This document shows, piece after piece, positions 33,857 through 46,317 of a stretch of 64,000 bases of DNA. Every line of letters starts with the position of its first letter. The stretch's first letter is position 1. Made by a program: the position numbers and the translations under genes. The stretch is from Adiantum capillus-veneris. Lineage: Eukaryota; Streptophyta; Polypodiopsida; Polypodiales; Pteridaceae. The stretch spans positions 22,460,451 to 22,524,450 of the forward strand of contig CM043948.1 of assembly GCA_014529385.2 (NCBI GenBank). Direction: 5' to 3'. The notes below the pieces were generated by a model that did no database searches, was not told the origin of the DNA, and saw nothing but the letters and a program-made list of their open reading frames with translations.

Positions 33857-36716
33857 AACTCCCACTTAAAGGCGATGCGCTGATAAGTGAGACCTACTAG
33901 CTAAACTACTAGCATGTACAAGAAACTAGGTGAGAGACGCTCTCACCCTACACCCACTGGCTCACTCTAACAATCTACACGCAGTTGTATCAACTCTAGT
34001 GGTAGGCGAGCGTACGTATCCACTCTAGAGCCTACATGTAAATCTCGCTCTAGTGCCAGTTTCATCACCGTACAACTGACAATCCCTGCTGCAAAGGCTC
34101 CCACTGTAACTGCTAGGTTGGGCCTCGATACTAGTAGGTCGTACATGAGACACCCTAGCGCTGACAAAATCTACACAGATATGGTTGTACTTGCCTCCCC
34201 TATGCTATCTGCATGTACTACATCATCATGACTACTCATCGCATATGGGTGTGTCACTGCCGACACTGGGATGGCTACGTCCCTCTCACCTATAGGTGGA
34301 ATTATGTTCCTTGGTATAAACTTATCAGCCTCTAGCATGAGCATATCAAAGAACTCCATGTCTGTCATCTCTGTTTATATCTTTAGGGAGGATACTTGCT
34401 TTTGTACCTGCACAAACTCTAACAACACCTGCTATGTCTCACTAGAGCGCTGCCGCTCTACCTCTATCTTTCTACAGAGTCTACTTGCACAACTAAATGC
34501 TCTATCTTGTGAGCATGTGGAGCTCACCTGCGAAGGAGACACGTCTGGTCTCTTGCTCAAAGCATGCCAACAACAAAATCAAGACTATGCCGTCTCGAAC
34601 CTCAAACACATTCATAGGATATACCAAGCCACTACGGAATCCTCTAGCAATCACTAATGAACCACAATGCACCTGGAAAGACTCCTCTCTCAGAAGTGTC
34701 TGACAACTAGAAGCTGCTAGCTGTCTCACTGAGATCAAGCTCTATCTTAGCTAAGGAACATAGCACACATGTCATAGCGTATATGATGCACCACTGGGCA
34801 AAAACAAATCAACATCTCCTGCACCCTCTATGTCAAACGCCGAACCATCTGCCAAGTGACACATCCAAAACTCCCACTAGAAAAGGTGCTAAACTAGTCA
34901 CGATGTGGTGTGACTTGGAAAGCAACATCCCTATTTGTGGAGAAAGTGTGCTATCCATAGACATATCTACAAGAGGTACACTCAAGGCAAGCATGACATC
35001 ACCGTCACTGGCATAGATTGCCACTGTAACTGCCTCTCTAACATGTGTCAAAGTTGTATTTGCATCACGCTACATCTTTGTTGCTATCTCATACATCTAA
35101 AACAATGGTGCCTACTGTGACTTTTGTGACCACAATGCCAACATCGTAGGTATCGACAAGAATGAGACCCTGTCTCTCACTATCACACATATCTGCTGCC
35201 ATAAGTGAATGCCAAAATGGCAACAAAGTGGGAGATCACTTGACCACTACACAATCATGAAAAACCATGACCAATCGCACCAAAACCGATGCTTGCATAT
35301 ACATAAAACAGTTCCACAATCTGCTTTTTGTAAGCATAACCTGAGACAAACAGCACAAACGAGCGTAAAGCGCATAACCATATACGCAAGTAGAGAGCAA
35401 ACTAGCTCAAGATGCATCCCACAAGAGAAACTGCCTGCAAAAATGTGTAAAAACCTATGAAACGTGTGAATGTCTATCTGTAGCCACACAAGCATATGCT
35501 AATCCTCATTCCTGTGAGAGTGGGTACAAGAACATCAAATTGTGTCCACACTAACAAAACCTATCAAAGTGAGAGTGAACACTTGATCACTATCAAAGTG
35601 GGAATATATCAACCACTGTACAAGATGGCATAACAATGCAAACCTCTATGGTGAGAAGATAGGCAAAAATGAACAGATTTTCCTTTGCGAATTGAGCCAA
35701 AACTCAATGCAAATTGCAAGCCAAAAAATTACAGAGAACTACGAGAGTGGGAGTAAACTCGACCACTAAACCATCAGAGAGAAATATGCTAATACGCATA
35801 AACCATGGTGAGAATCTGGGAAAAATCCGGTGGAGTTTCCCCTGAAAACTGAGCAAAAACTTAAAAAATCTCACCAAATTGCATAAAGACAGACACTCAG
35901 TGTCTCAGTATATAGATTCACAATATGGCATACATAGCACTGCCAAAACCCTAGCAAAACAGCTCACTCCTGACCAAGTGGCTCTATGGATATATACTTA
36001 TCCAAAAACACTTGTAAACCTGTGAACCTGCTACCTACAAGCTATACCGAGCTCAAGCTATATCCACATAATGCATACATAGCATGAAACTGCACAAGAC
36101 CGTGCCAAAAGCTCTCTAGAATGCTCCACACAATCATACATGAGCACTACATGTGCCGCATCAGCTATGTTGGAAAGACGTGAAACTTGTGAGCAAAACC
36201 GTTGGGAAACTGGCACACACTGCCTCATGGATCGATAAACCCGTCGATCAAAAATACAGTCCAAGAGTTGAGCACGCTCGAGGAAAACCCACTCCAGAAT
36301 GGTCCATTGAAGTTGAATCCACTCCGAAATGTGTGTGTAGTGGGAGTGGGGTCGGCCCTTGCTGCTGCTCACGAACGCTACCTCAATCTTGTCCTACTGC
36401 TTGACTATTTAACTCTCTTCTACCTGTTGTTACCCAAGAGCGGTTGCAATCGGCTGTTCAATTTAAACAATGTGTGTGTGCACACGCCACACCCCTTGCA
36501 ATGCAACACTTGCCAAACACTACCCAAGTTTGCAGTTCGGTTTCAACAAATTGCTCAATTGCAAGTTTCTGCCCGTGGCCTGCTCGACCGATTTCCCTGC
36601 TACTTGCCTGCTTGCAAAATTTGATTTCTTGTTTTGTTAATCAGCACTGCATACCAAAATTGAATTCCTTCACAATTGCCCCTCAATTATGCTCTGCCGA
36701 GACCTACTACTGCTAA

Positions 36717-36741
36717 GTGTGTGTGTGTGTGTGTGTGTGTG
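36717..36741. repeat. (TG)n microsatellite
   Basis: About 12 TG repeats inside the degenerate copia interior. Confidence 0.95.
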
Positions 36742-37270
36742 AGCACACATAGAACCTCCCATGCTTGACGGTCTTGCTTGATAGTTGTTTCCCAAATGCT
36801 TCCTTGCAAAGCCTTTGAACTTGTACTCTGTGTTGACCTTCTTGCTTTTCCAAGGCTTTGCTCTTGAGCTTGGTGTTTGATTCCCAATATCTTCACTTGC
36901 CTTCTAATTTCCTGCCTTTGAATGTCTTAGTAGAAGCTTCTACGAGCTGCCGACTTCACCTTGCTTGACTTGAAGTTCTCCCAAGCTATGCTCTTCTCTG
37001 CAGGTCTCCTTATTTCACATGAGCTCCTTGCTTTGCAGATCTCATTTCTACAGTGATCCCTTGATTCACTCCAATATTCCCCACATGCCGGAGAGGGCCT
37101 GCGTGCACTAGTGTGTCGAGATCTAGCCGATTTCCTCCAAGGGCAGCCAAAGCTCATTGATGGATCTACTACCACCGCTAAGCTCAAGCTGCCATCCTGC
37201 TACCATAGCCAAGCTACGTGCTTCCTGGTCAATTATTGAGAAGCTGTTGTGTGTGTAGTTTGTCACTGTA

Positions 37271-37282
37271 GCTCTGATACCA
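37271..37282 (-). other. Primer-binding site, initiator tRNA-Met type
   Basis: The minus strand reads ...CCTCACA, AG, then TGGTATCAGAGC. It marks the 5' end of the short-LTR copia interior. Confidence 0.9.
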
Positions 37283-37284
37283 CT

Positions 37285-37505
37285 TGTGAGGGCGTGTGTG
37301 CATGGTGCAGTGCGGTGCATGCGGGGAAGGGGAGGAGCACAAGAGTGTGTAGGTGGAGCAACCTCTAGAAGTAGTGTATGAGTGAGGAGCTCCTTATTCA
37401 TATGTATATAATGAATAAGGGTACATACACATGGTGGGTGGGAGGATAGACACCAGGCGTCTAGCCCTAGGCAAAGGCGCAGCGGATAGGCACCACATGA
37501 GCTAT
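37285..37505 (-). repeat. 5' LTR of the short-LTR copia element (outer end altered)
   Basis: Begins TGTGAGGGCG on the plus strand next to the primer site and matches 33629-33830. The outer end is not the expected CCCAACA: it changes at about 37480 to GGATAGGCACC and runs into another LTR fragment at 37509. Confidence 0.75.
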
Positions 37506-37508
37506 ATT

Positions 37509-37843
37509 TGTTAGGAAATAGGACACATCTAAATAGATATTAGAGTAGCTTACTTAATGGAGAGAGATAAATTTTCACACACGAGAGATTATAGAGTAGA
37601 GAGAGAGAGAGAGAGCACGCTATACGTGGTTCACCCAATGTGGGCTACATCCACGGGAAAGCAGCCACTCAATGGCTTTAGTACTTCAAACAAGAACTAG
37701 GTTACAAAGGGATTATACCCTTAGTAGATCTTTCACCTTGCTTCACTCTCACCACCTCAAACCCACCTTGTTGCATCAGCTTCACCACCTTGTGTAGAAA
37801 AGGCCTCCTTTTATAGGCTAAAAGAGTTGCCCTCTCTGATGAG
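37509..37843 (-). repeat. Truncated LTR of the 17669-23150 copia family
   Basis: TGTTAGGAAATAGGACACAT... matches the first ~335 bp of the LTRs at 17669 and 22349, including the GA tract, CACCCAATGTGGGCTACATC and the TATA context CCTTTTATAGG. It stops at CTCTCTGATGAG, where sequence of another LTR family begins. It is more diverged than the two LTRs are from each other. Confidence 0.88.
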
Positions 37844-38049
37844 GTAGCGCCTTTGCCCGAGGTTGAATGCGCGGTGTCCGGCCTCCCGTCCACTGTGTTA
37901 CGTACCCTTATTCATTATATACATAAGAATAAGGATCTCCTCACTCATACACTACTTTGAGAGGTTGTTCTACCCACACACTCTCGTGCTTCTCCCCTTC
38001 CCCGCACCTACTACACCGCACTGCGCATGCAAGCATCCATGCCCTCACA
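37844..38049 (+). repeat. Inverted LTR fragment of the short-LTR copia family
   Basis: GTAGCGCCTTTGCCCG...GCCCTCACA is the reverse complement of the LTR at 37285-37490, with shared CTCACTCATACACTACTT and CCTTATTCATTATATACATA. Two LTRs of one family therefore face each other across the 37509-37843 fragment. No primer site follows. Confidence 0.85.
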
Positions 38050-38459
38050 ATCTCCCCCTTCCCCCCCCTCTATTCCACTTCTCTTGTGCTTGTGTCCATG
38101 ATGTCGGGTATGTGTGTAGGCAAGTATGCCCCCCATCGAACCAGTGGTGTCTTGTGGCAAAGAGATTGAAAGAGGATCTTGCTGTGTGTGGGAAGCTATG
38201 GGTTGGGCCGTGTGGTGCATGTGTGTCGAATTGTGATATGATACAGTGTGGTTGAGTTGAGAGGTGTGTAGGCGGTATTTTTCTAGCAAGAAAGAGGATT
38301 TTGAAGGCTAATTCCATTGGATTGGGGTGTTGTGTTTACTCTAAGCTATAGAGAGGCAAATTGTTTGTGTTTTGGGTGTGTGCCCCTTTCTCCTTTCCAT
38401 CTTCTAGTGTCCCCATTGAGGAGCACGTTGATTGCTCCATGGTCGTGTGTCCGTGATCA
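38050..38459. other. No recognised gene
   Basis: Pyrimidine-rich start (TCTCCCCCTTCCCCCCC), then mixed sequence. Overlapping frames on both strands have no motifs and partly derive from the adjacent LTR. Confidence 0.35.
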
Positions 38460-39920
38460 AAGATGTGGTAAAGCTCAATCCAATTTAAAATGGTGAGGAA
38501 GATGTGAACAAATGGTTGGCAGATTTAAAGCTATTTATCCTCTCACTATGGAATGATGAAGAAAAGCTACAGACAGTGTCGTTGGTCCTATGAGGTAAAG
38601 TGAAGGGCTGGTTTTGATGGTTTGGAAGTTGCAAGCAGGCATGATTGAATTGGTTTTTGAGAGAAATTTCTACACAGGTTTTACAAGGTGGTGCCGGTTA
38701 CTAAAGCAGACGTGAAGATCAAAGGCCAACAACAGGATGTAGGTGGAAATTTTGATGCTTTGTGCATAAGTTTGAAGCATGCTAGAGAAAACTGGTGGCT
38801 ATCACCCAAGTGGCCAATGCAAAATTCTTTAAGGTAGAGAGGTTCCTAGCATGTTTACATTCGCGAATTTGAGATAAAGCGGAAGATGAGGACCCAATGA
38901 GCTATGATGAAGCTGTTAAAGTGGCCAAAGTGAGAAGTCGCAAAGTGAAGGAGGCAGGTTTGCTGCATCGTGCACTAGGGGTCTATGTACCTAGTTCAAG
39001 GTGGATGGGAGGGATCCAAGAGATGAATGTTCTTGTGTGCATTTTGTGCAAGCAGGAAAACTGATGCTGGATTGGAAGAGATGTCACACGTGTCTGTGGG
39101 ACCTCAAAAGTTGCAGAGGGAAGCGATGCAAGGCTGTGAAAAGGAAACATGCGTTTGAGAGTAGGCTGTGAAGAAGGTGGTGGAAATGCCAGAATGGACA
39201 TGTTTTGAAGTGGAAGCGGGAAGTGTGTCAAGCTCTAACAATTCTTTGGACATCGACGATACTTGGGAGACGGGGTCAACATCTTCAAGGTATGATTTCT
39301 ACGATATTTTGCATGTGAAAAAGAAAATAAGTGATGTGGATTACAAAGTGCTAAGGGGTTTTGAAGTCCATCAAATAGTAAGTGAAGATGAAGCAACTAG
39401 GCAACCAAGGGAGATTGCTGAAGAAGTGGGTATTGGAGTTGAGAGGCTGTTACAACCAGTCAACAAAGTAACAATCCGTAATGTGGGTACAGGTCCAATA
39501 GTGGACGAGTTTGTTGAAGCTTTTGCAGGAACATATATCTACTCTATGGGTGATCTTTACTTAGGATATGATCAATTTATCTTGCTTTGGAGAGTAGGGA
39601 TCGTACACCTCTCAATTTGGTGAGGATGTGCACTCTACCACAGGGTGCTACAAACTCTGTAGCCCACATGATGAATGGCATGAATAAGATACTAAGGTAT
39701 TTTATTCCTCATGTTACTATGCCTTTCATTGATGATTTTTCGATCAAGGGATGTGAAGAAGGGTTCAAAGATGAGGTAAAATACTAGAGGGGGTGTCAAC
39801 AATTTGTTGCCTAGCATATTGCTGATTGTGATGCCATTTTATCTAGGCTTGAAGAAGTTAATTTGACACTTTCAGGGCCAAAATCAATTTTTGGTGCTGG
39901 TTGTTTGGAATTAATTAAGG
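38460..39920 (+). pseudogene. Decayed Ty3/gypsy gag - RT remnant
   Basis: The gag-like start is EEDVNKWLADLKLFILSLWN and DEEKLQTVSLVL, with KVKGWF after a stop. After a shortened middle, the RT palm is recognisable: NVGTGPIVDEFVEAFAGTYI, YSMGDLYLGYDQF, LPQGATNSVAHMMNGMNKIL (39635-39700), PFIDDFSIKGCEE (catalytic DD box) and NLTLSGPKS. Protease is missing, and frameshifts are present. The FIDD..IKGC type differs from the FLDDFSVSG pol at 29 kb and the FFDDISIY pol at 41.7 kb, so it is a third gypsy lineage. Confidence 0.75.
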
Positions 39921-39934
39921 AGCATTGTTTGTAT

Positions 39935-40530
39935 ATGTAAAACAGTGTGGTAGTAATTAAAAAACAAGAAGAACGGGTGAGTATGGTGTGGAAAGTGGGA
40001 GACTAGTATCCTAACAGATCTAGGTCTACAAATGGGTAGACCCGATTAGTCGGGTACTTTTCACAAGATTGCTAGTTAGTTTACACTATATCTCGTATCA
40101 TATTTAGGGTTTATGAATGGCGATCGTGCCTCTTAAACATGAGGAAAAAGGCGTTGTTTATGGATTCTACATATGTCAATGGGATTTCATCTCTATGTTA
40201 TAGGAGATAGCTTCCATTAGAATCCTTGATTTATTGACCTAGCCTGTGACGTATGACCCTTACAACCACAATCACTATGGATAGAGGACTTCCTCTCTTT
40301 TGTTTCTCATATCTCTGATTCGTGGAAATGGAGTGGGGTGTCGTCAACGGAACTTGAGCATAAAGAAAGGCCATTTATCAAGTTGCCCCAATATTCTTGG
40401 GGTTGGGGACCTCACATCATGTGTATTTTATCGTATTGGGTACCAACATACTCATCTCCTCCCATCCAATTTCCTTAGGTACAACTCCTTGGCTCAAACA
40501 TAGGGAACCCTTGCCATGCATGCCATACAT
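39935..40530. repeat. Dispersed repeat, copy B
   Basis: Collinear with 7955-8470 (see the shared blocks listed there), diverged but in the same order. It follows the decayed RT remnant directly, so it may be a piece of that element family's untranslated or LTR sequence. Confidence 0.55.
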
Positions 40531-41389
40531 GTGGATCCTAACTGGCCTTGCCCTTACTAAACTCCTTCTATGATGCAATATTCTCTCTATAGAAAATCAT
40601 TTTCCAAAGCTCCACACATCCAAACGTGTGCTTTTGCATTCAACCATGAAGGAACTTTTGTATGTGCTATAAACACTGAGTCAAATTATTTTGATTGGAG
40701 TTCTAGACACATTCCTACAAGAATGGTATCCTTCAAGTTTATATGTGTAGTAGATCCAACTTGCATGAGGTATATACATTCATATCCCTAGTCTTGAATC
40801 ATTTGAAAATCATTTTTAATTGCCTCATGAAAGGTCTCCCTAATACAATCTCATGGTTGGACTTCTCTCCAACATCTACTCTTGCAATGGTATGTTGATA
40901 GATGATAACACAAGAATTGACCAAATTCCCTCTAACAGTCATATCGGTCTTTCAACATGCCCAATAGAAAGTTGAAGTTTGATTCAAGATTATTTTTTGT
41001 ATCGCTGGTTTTCCCAAGGATTTTAGTACTTTTTTGTCTCCATGACAATTATTCCTCCAATGTGTAGTATAGCTAGAGATTTAATTCCATCATACTCAAC
41101 TGGTAGAGTCACATTTCCTTCTTCCCCTTGAAAAAAATTTGACACATTTCTCTAGAGAATTTTTATTTTTCATCTCCTTAATAGTCTCTTATGCTAGACC
41201 TTTCATCTTCATTTTATCTAGACTACTATGAAGGTCACTCCATATACAAGGTCTAAGCTTTAGCAATTCTCCAAGCATCAACACATGCACCAAAATTGGT
41301 GTGGACATTCTAGCACACAAGCTAAAAGAATCTACTGATTATTTTTCTTTGTTCATTTTTGTGGTCTTGCAAACTAGTGATGACTGGTC
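40531..41389 (-). other. Probable decayed retroelement sequence
   Basis: Minus-strand frames show only scattered protein-like stretches, with no motif. It lies downstream of the gypsy RT remnant in the same orientation and could be the lost RNase H/integrase part, but this is not demonstrable. Confidence 0.25.
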
Positions 41390-43608
41390 TTTGTGCTCAC
41401 CCAAATATGAAGCTATGGTTTTTAAGTACACTTTAGAGTCCTCAAAATTTTGAGCCCCAATTCCCATACCATCTTATGATTCCCAAGAATCCTATAAGCT
41501 CACTTGCATTTGATGACTGAGGCCATTCAAAAATGTCTTGAACTTTAGCACGGTCCACTGAGATTTCTTCATGCAAAACAATAATTCTCAAATACTCAAT
41601 CCTTGGAGTGAAAAATGAACATTTGTTCATCTTTGCATATAGTTTGTGTTCTCGAAGAATATCCAACACCTTTCTCAAGTGGCCTTCATGTTCTTCTTCA
41701 TTCTTTAAGTAGATTGAAATATCATCAAAGAAGACAAGAAAAAAGTCATCTAGGTACGGCTTGAGAATATCCTGCATCAATCTATTGAATGTAGCCGAAG
41801 CATTAGTTAGACAAAATGACATTAGTATAAACTCAAAATGTCCATATCGGGAGTTGAAATCTATCTTTGGAATATTTTATTCTTTTATTATGATTTGATA
41901 ATAACCAGATCAAATATCTATCTTTGAGAAGACCTTAGAGCCATTTAGGCTATCCAAAAATTCATCAATTCATGGGATAGGATAGTTGTTCTTAACTGTT
42001 ACCTAGTTTAGTCCTCTGTAATCAATGTAGATTCGTAGTGTCCCACCTTTCTTCTCTTGAAAAAGTAATGGTGCTACCCAACTTGATTTACTTGGTCTAA
42101 TAAATCCTTGCTCTATAAGTTGACAAAGATGTTCTTTCAATTCAATGGTCTCTGGTAGTGCCATTTTATAAGGTCTCTTTGACACTGGCTCATTTTCTCG
42201 AAGAATCTCTGTCTCATGATCAATCTCTTGATTGGGAGGAAGAGAGGTGAGATCTTCAAGAAAGACATCTGAATATTGATGAAGCCAAGAGGTTTTTGTA
42301 GCACTTGATTTTGTATCAATCTTGTTCATCTTGACCACAAATATTTGTTGTCCATCCCTCATACCTTTGAGTAGACGGTTGGCTTTAACTACTTGAATCC
42401 TTAGAATCCCATTCTTTCCGTGTACTTCAACTTGCCTTGCTTGACTATCTCCAAAGCTCAAACTACCTTGGCCACAGTGGATGCTAGTGTGATTTCTAGA
42501 TAAGCAATCCATCCCAAGAATTCCATCATACATCCCAACTGGTAGGGTTCTAAAGAAAGCTAAAGTAGCATGTCCTCCTAGTTCAAAGTCAAGGGTTCCC
42601 ATAGAATGTCATGATACCATGGTTTTCCCATTAGCCAATTCTACTGTCATGGGTTTAGCTTGTTGTTGATTCAAGTTCAACTTTTGTAAGCATTTCGCGG
42701 ATATAAAAGAATGAGTATTGCCACAATTGATGAAGATCAAAAGGTTTACCTTGATGGGTGGCTGGTGTTTGAATAACAGCGAATTGTCTTTGAGCTCCAG
42801 GGTTGTCAATAGCTGCATAAATTGTTGCTCTCTCTCCTTCTTTACCAAGGGTAGGTTCTCCTATGACTGCATGTGCATGGGCATTCCTACCTTGACCTCT
42901 TCCAAAAGCTCTGACTGCTTTTCCTCGCCCTCTACCTCGTCCACTGTTATGTCCAAAAGGTCGGTGTCTTTGATTTTCTTCAATTGTTGCTACTTCTCTA
43001 TTAGTCAGACGTGGATATCTCTTCCAATAATGTCCCAACTCTCCACATTCAAAGCATCAAACGCCGAAGTGTGAAGGATTTTGAGCATTAGCATCATAAG
43101 CTCTTTGTGGTTGTCCACTATTATTGGGAAGCCTTATTGGTTGTCTGACATTGTTAAAACTTTGATTTTGTTCAACTCTTCTCCTAATACCTTGCTCCTT
43201 CATTAAGGGCTTAGCTCGTAGTAAAGCATCTTGCGCAGTAGTAGGTTTCATGGCTTCCAATCACGAGCTGATTGGTTCTCTTAAACCTTGAAAAAAATGG
43301 GCTACCTGTTGCTCTATAGTCATTGATGGAGCATAACACCTAAGCCTTGCAAACTTTGAGTAGTACTCTTAGGATAAGTTGTATTGTTTCAAGCTAAAGA
43401 ACCCATTCATCTTCAATGCTTTGTGGGGGCAGCAGGTAAGTATATTTCTTTTATTGATAATCTCCCTCCAACTTTGGGAGTTGTCCAATACTCCCATGTC
43501 ACGGCAATGTTGTTTCCACAATAATTTTGCTTCACCAGAGAGGCAAAACATCCCTAACATCGCTTGGTTTGCAGGTGCGGTCTTTGCAGTCAAGAAATAA
43601 TCATCCAT
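41390..43608 (-). pseudogene. Decayed Ty3/gypsy gag-PR-RT remnant (chromovirus-like)
   Basis: Gag end MLGMFCLSGEAKLLWKQHC; zinc-knuckle-like CGELGHYWKRYP (His/Cys partly lost) and a Gly/Arg-rich GRGRGRGK tail; protease INCGNTHSFISAKCLQKLNL, where DSGNTHSFI is usual; RT with PPNQEIDHETEI, HLCQLIEQGFIRPSKSSWVA, IYIDYRGLN, LTNASATFNRLMQDIL and the catalytic LVFFDDISIY (about 41730); then LGIIRWYGNW. Stops and frameshifts throughout. The HAL.DCGAT/CGNTHSFI protease and VFFDDIL(I)YS RT style is that of plant chromoviruses. Confidence 0.82.
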
Positions 43609-43659
43609 AGCTTTGATCCATACTTCTGTATCCTTCTCAATATCAACACCCTCTCCTTA

Positions 43660-44879
43660 AAAGAAGGTGGTTGCATTTGTTTGAGCAATAACTTCTTCTC
43701 TTGAATCTTTGTATAGATAGCATTGTTTGGAGGGTTGTCCAATATAGGAGTGATTTGAGGGCTCTTTGAAAAATCAAGACAAGGGAGTGGTGGTAAGTGG
43801 TGTGCCTACACTTGGGCTAAGAGGATTTAGATGCTCCATCTAGAATGACCTATTATCAACTCATATGGTAGAGTTTGAAAATAAGTCATCCAATTTAAAA
43901 AATGTACCTATCAAGCACCTATAAGGGATGTATGTGTGACAAACATGGGTCCACACCCTCAACATGGACAAAGGGGAGGATATCCTTTCTAAAACTAGGG
44001 TCCAATTCTTTAAGTGTTTAGTCTTTGTGGTGGGTCTCACTCGGTTTTACCATTTGCTTCGTAAAGTTTGCTTTGTGTATGGTAAGACTCACTACTACAA
44101 TACTTAGCGAAGCATTGCCAAAAGATTTACAAAACATTTCCAAATATTTTTAAATTTTACACACTTAGATAAATGTTGAAACCAACTACAATCACAAATT
44201 TCACAAAAGTCAATTTCTTTTTAATTCCATTAATGAAAATCAAGACTAAACAATTAAATTGATAAATTTAGGTCGAATTTTGGTGCAATTATGCTAAGAG
44301 ATAGAGGAGAGAGCTTGAGCTCTTGCAATCATACACACACACACGTATGGAGGCAAACCTATTTTCTTCTTCTTCTTCACTAACTAAAGATAAGAAGTCT
44401 ACAATGCATAAAAGGAAAAAATACAACATAAGGGGAAACTATTATCAATGGGTCACTACAATAAAATAAATGCCTATCACATGGGTTCACTAGTAGGGAA
44501 TTTTTTTCCTATATGTTTTCAAATTTTTGTATACAAAAGGGTGTTTTAAAAAATGGTCTTGAAAAAAAATTACAGAATAGGAAAAGGGTCCCTTTTCTTG
44601 GTGAAAAATTCAAAGTTAAGAGGTATTATAAATAGTCCTTGAATGCACACAATATAAAGATTTTACACATAGTGACCCCCCCAAGAAACTAGGACAATGT
44701 CTAGTGTGACCTACTAGTGAGTAAGCTTGATGGATAAGTGTGTCATCACTATGGTAGGTAGACTAAGTTGATGTAGTCTAGTTGTAATATCACTGACAAA
44801 GTTATGCACATCCACCAAGGCACGCCAATAATGATGACTACCCATGATAGTCATCCAAGAGTAGTTGACATCTCAACAC
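43660..44879. other. No recognised gene
   Basis: AT-rich with no protein motif. May include the leader or LTR of the neighbouring gypsy remnant. No terminal repeat pair was identified. Confidence 0.35.
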
Positions 44880-46317
44880 TCTCCCTCATGCTCAACACCA
44901 TCTATAGTATGCCAAGCATCACTTGAAACCATCCCAACTTCTATGCTCCAATGACTTTCATATAGATAGCTGCAACTTGCTCATACGTTGGCACATACTC
45001 AAGGCCGATTTCCCCTACCAATATCCTCTCTTTGATGAAGTGATAATGCATCTTAATGTGCTTTATCCTTGCATGAAGCATTGGGCTCCAAGATCCAACT
45101 GTATGTTTCTAAGGTAGTCACAATAGATTACAATTGGCATCTATTCATGTACTCCAAAGTCTCAAAGTAGCATTCCCAACCATGCTACCTCACATGCTGC
45201 CAATGCAAAGCCCCTATATTTTGCATTTGTGCTCAATAGAGAAAAAACAGAATTTTCCTTTTGCTGCTCCATGCGATAGCACCACTCACAAGTGAAAACA
45301 TGAGTCCATTGGTAGACCTACAAGTATATGTGCTACCAGTCCAACTCACATCTGTGTAACGATAGAGTTGCAACTCAACATCAAACCTATAAAAGAGTGC
45401 ATGATCCAAAGTAGCACTTACGTAGTAGTGCAATATGAACCTCACTGCATCCAAGTGTGACTTCCTAAGAGACTTCATAAATTGATTCACCAATCCAACT
45501 GTGTAACTCAAGTCTGGAGGTGAGATAGTCAGGTATATCGAACTACCCAAAATATAGTAGCATTCTCAAGTACCTGACCTACACCATTCCCTAGCTTCAA
45601 ATTTTGATCCAAGTGCATTGCAATAGGCTTATAATAAGCCATACCATACTTTCTCAACTTTTGTAAAGCATATTGCCTGTGTGATAGCCATGCACACTCT
45701 TGTGTGTGAATAATCTCAATGCCCAAAAAGTAATGCAAATCTCCCAAATCTTTCATCTCAAATTTCAACATAAGTAGAGCTTTTACACCCTCTAATCAAA
45801 CCACGTTAATATCACCAATAATCAAGCCATCTCCAAGCCATCCACACAGATTCAAATAATCATAATTCCTATATCATTCTTTTGCACATGCAAAGAGAGA
45901 TCAATATCAGACGTCCAAAAGCCTAAAGAGATAAGAAATGGCAGAATCCTCTCATATAGGTTATTGCTTAGCCTATATAATGCTTTCTTTAACTTTCTTA
46001 TAAGGTCACATAGCCTCATATTCACATAACCTTGTGGCTACTCCATAAATACAATCTCATCCACGTCGCCATTCAAGAAAGCATTTTTTACATCCATTTT
46101 TTTCAACACCCATCCTCAAGTTGAAGCCACTGCAATAAACACATGAACGGTAGCCATCTTGTCTACAAGGATGAACATCTCCTCATAATCAATCCCATAT
46201 GTCTATGCATAACCCTTGGCCACAAGCCTTGCTTTGCACCTACTCACACTACTATCATAATTGTGCTTTACCTTATAGACACACTTACATCCATTTTTTC
46301 CCTTTGGTAATGGCACC
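44880..46317 (-). pseudogene. Decayed Ty1/copia RT - RNase H remnant
   Basis: RT begins LPKGKNGCKCVYKVKHN (near 46290), then KARLVAKGYA, GIDYEEMF, KMDVKNAFLNGDVDE, and a mutated catalytic box ICVDG where YVDD is expected (near 45820). It continues MKDLGDLHYFLGIEII, LSYTVGLVNQFM, DVSWTGSTYTCRSTNGLMF and the RNase H tail. Many stops. The 5' part (gag to integrase) is cut off at 46318, where unrelated DNA starting TGTTAGCGGG begins. Confidence 0.8.

Larger units (their letters stand above)
33857..37284 (-). pseudogene. Degenerate interior of the short-LTR copia element
   Basis: A purine tract at 33857-33868 and a tRNA-iMet primer site at 37271-37282 bound about 3.4 kb. The only recognisable coding is the end of RT, MSALGCLMYDLLVSRPNLAV (33967-34167), in the usual YxxxxGSLMYxxxxTRPD position. 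The rest has short frames without motifs, so it is heavily decayed or replaced. A (TG)n tract is at 36717-36741. Confidence 0.55.

Noticed and set aside
34271-36716. Several medium ORFs in the short-LTR copia interior
   Set aside because: No motif and no continuity between frames. Chance ORFs in low-stop sequence are more likely.
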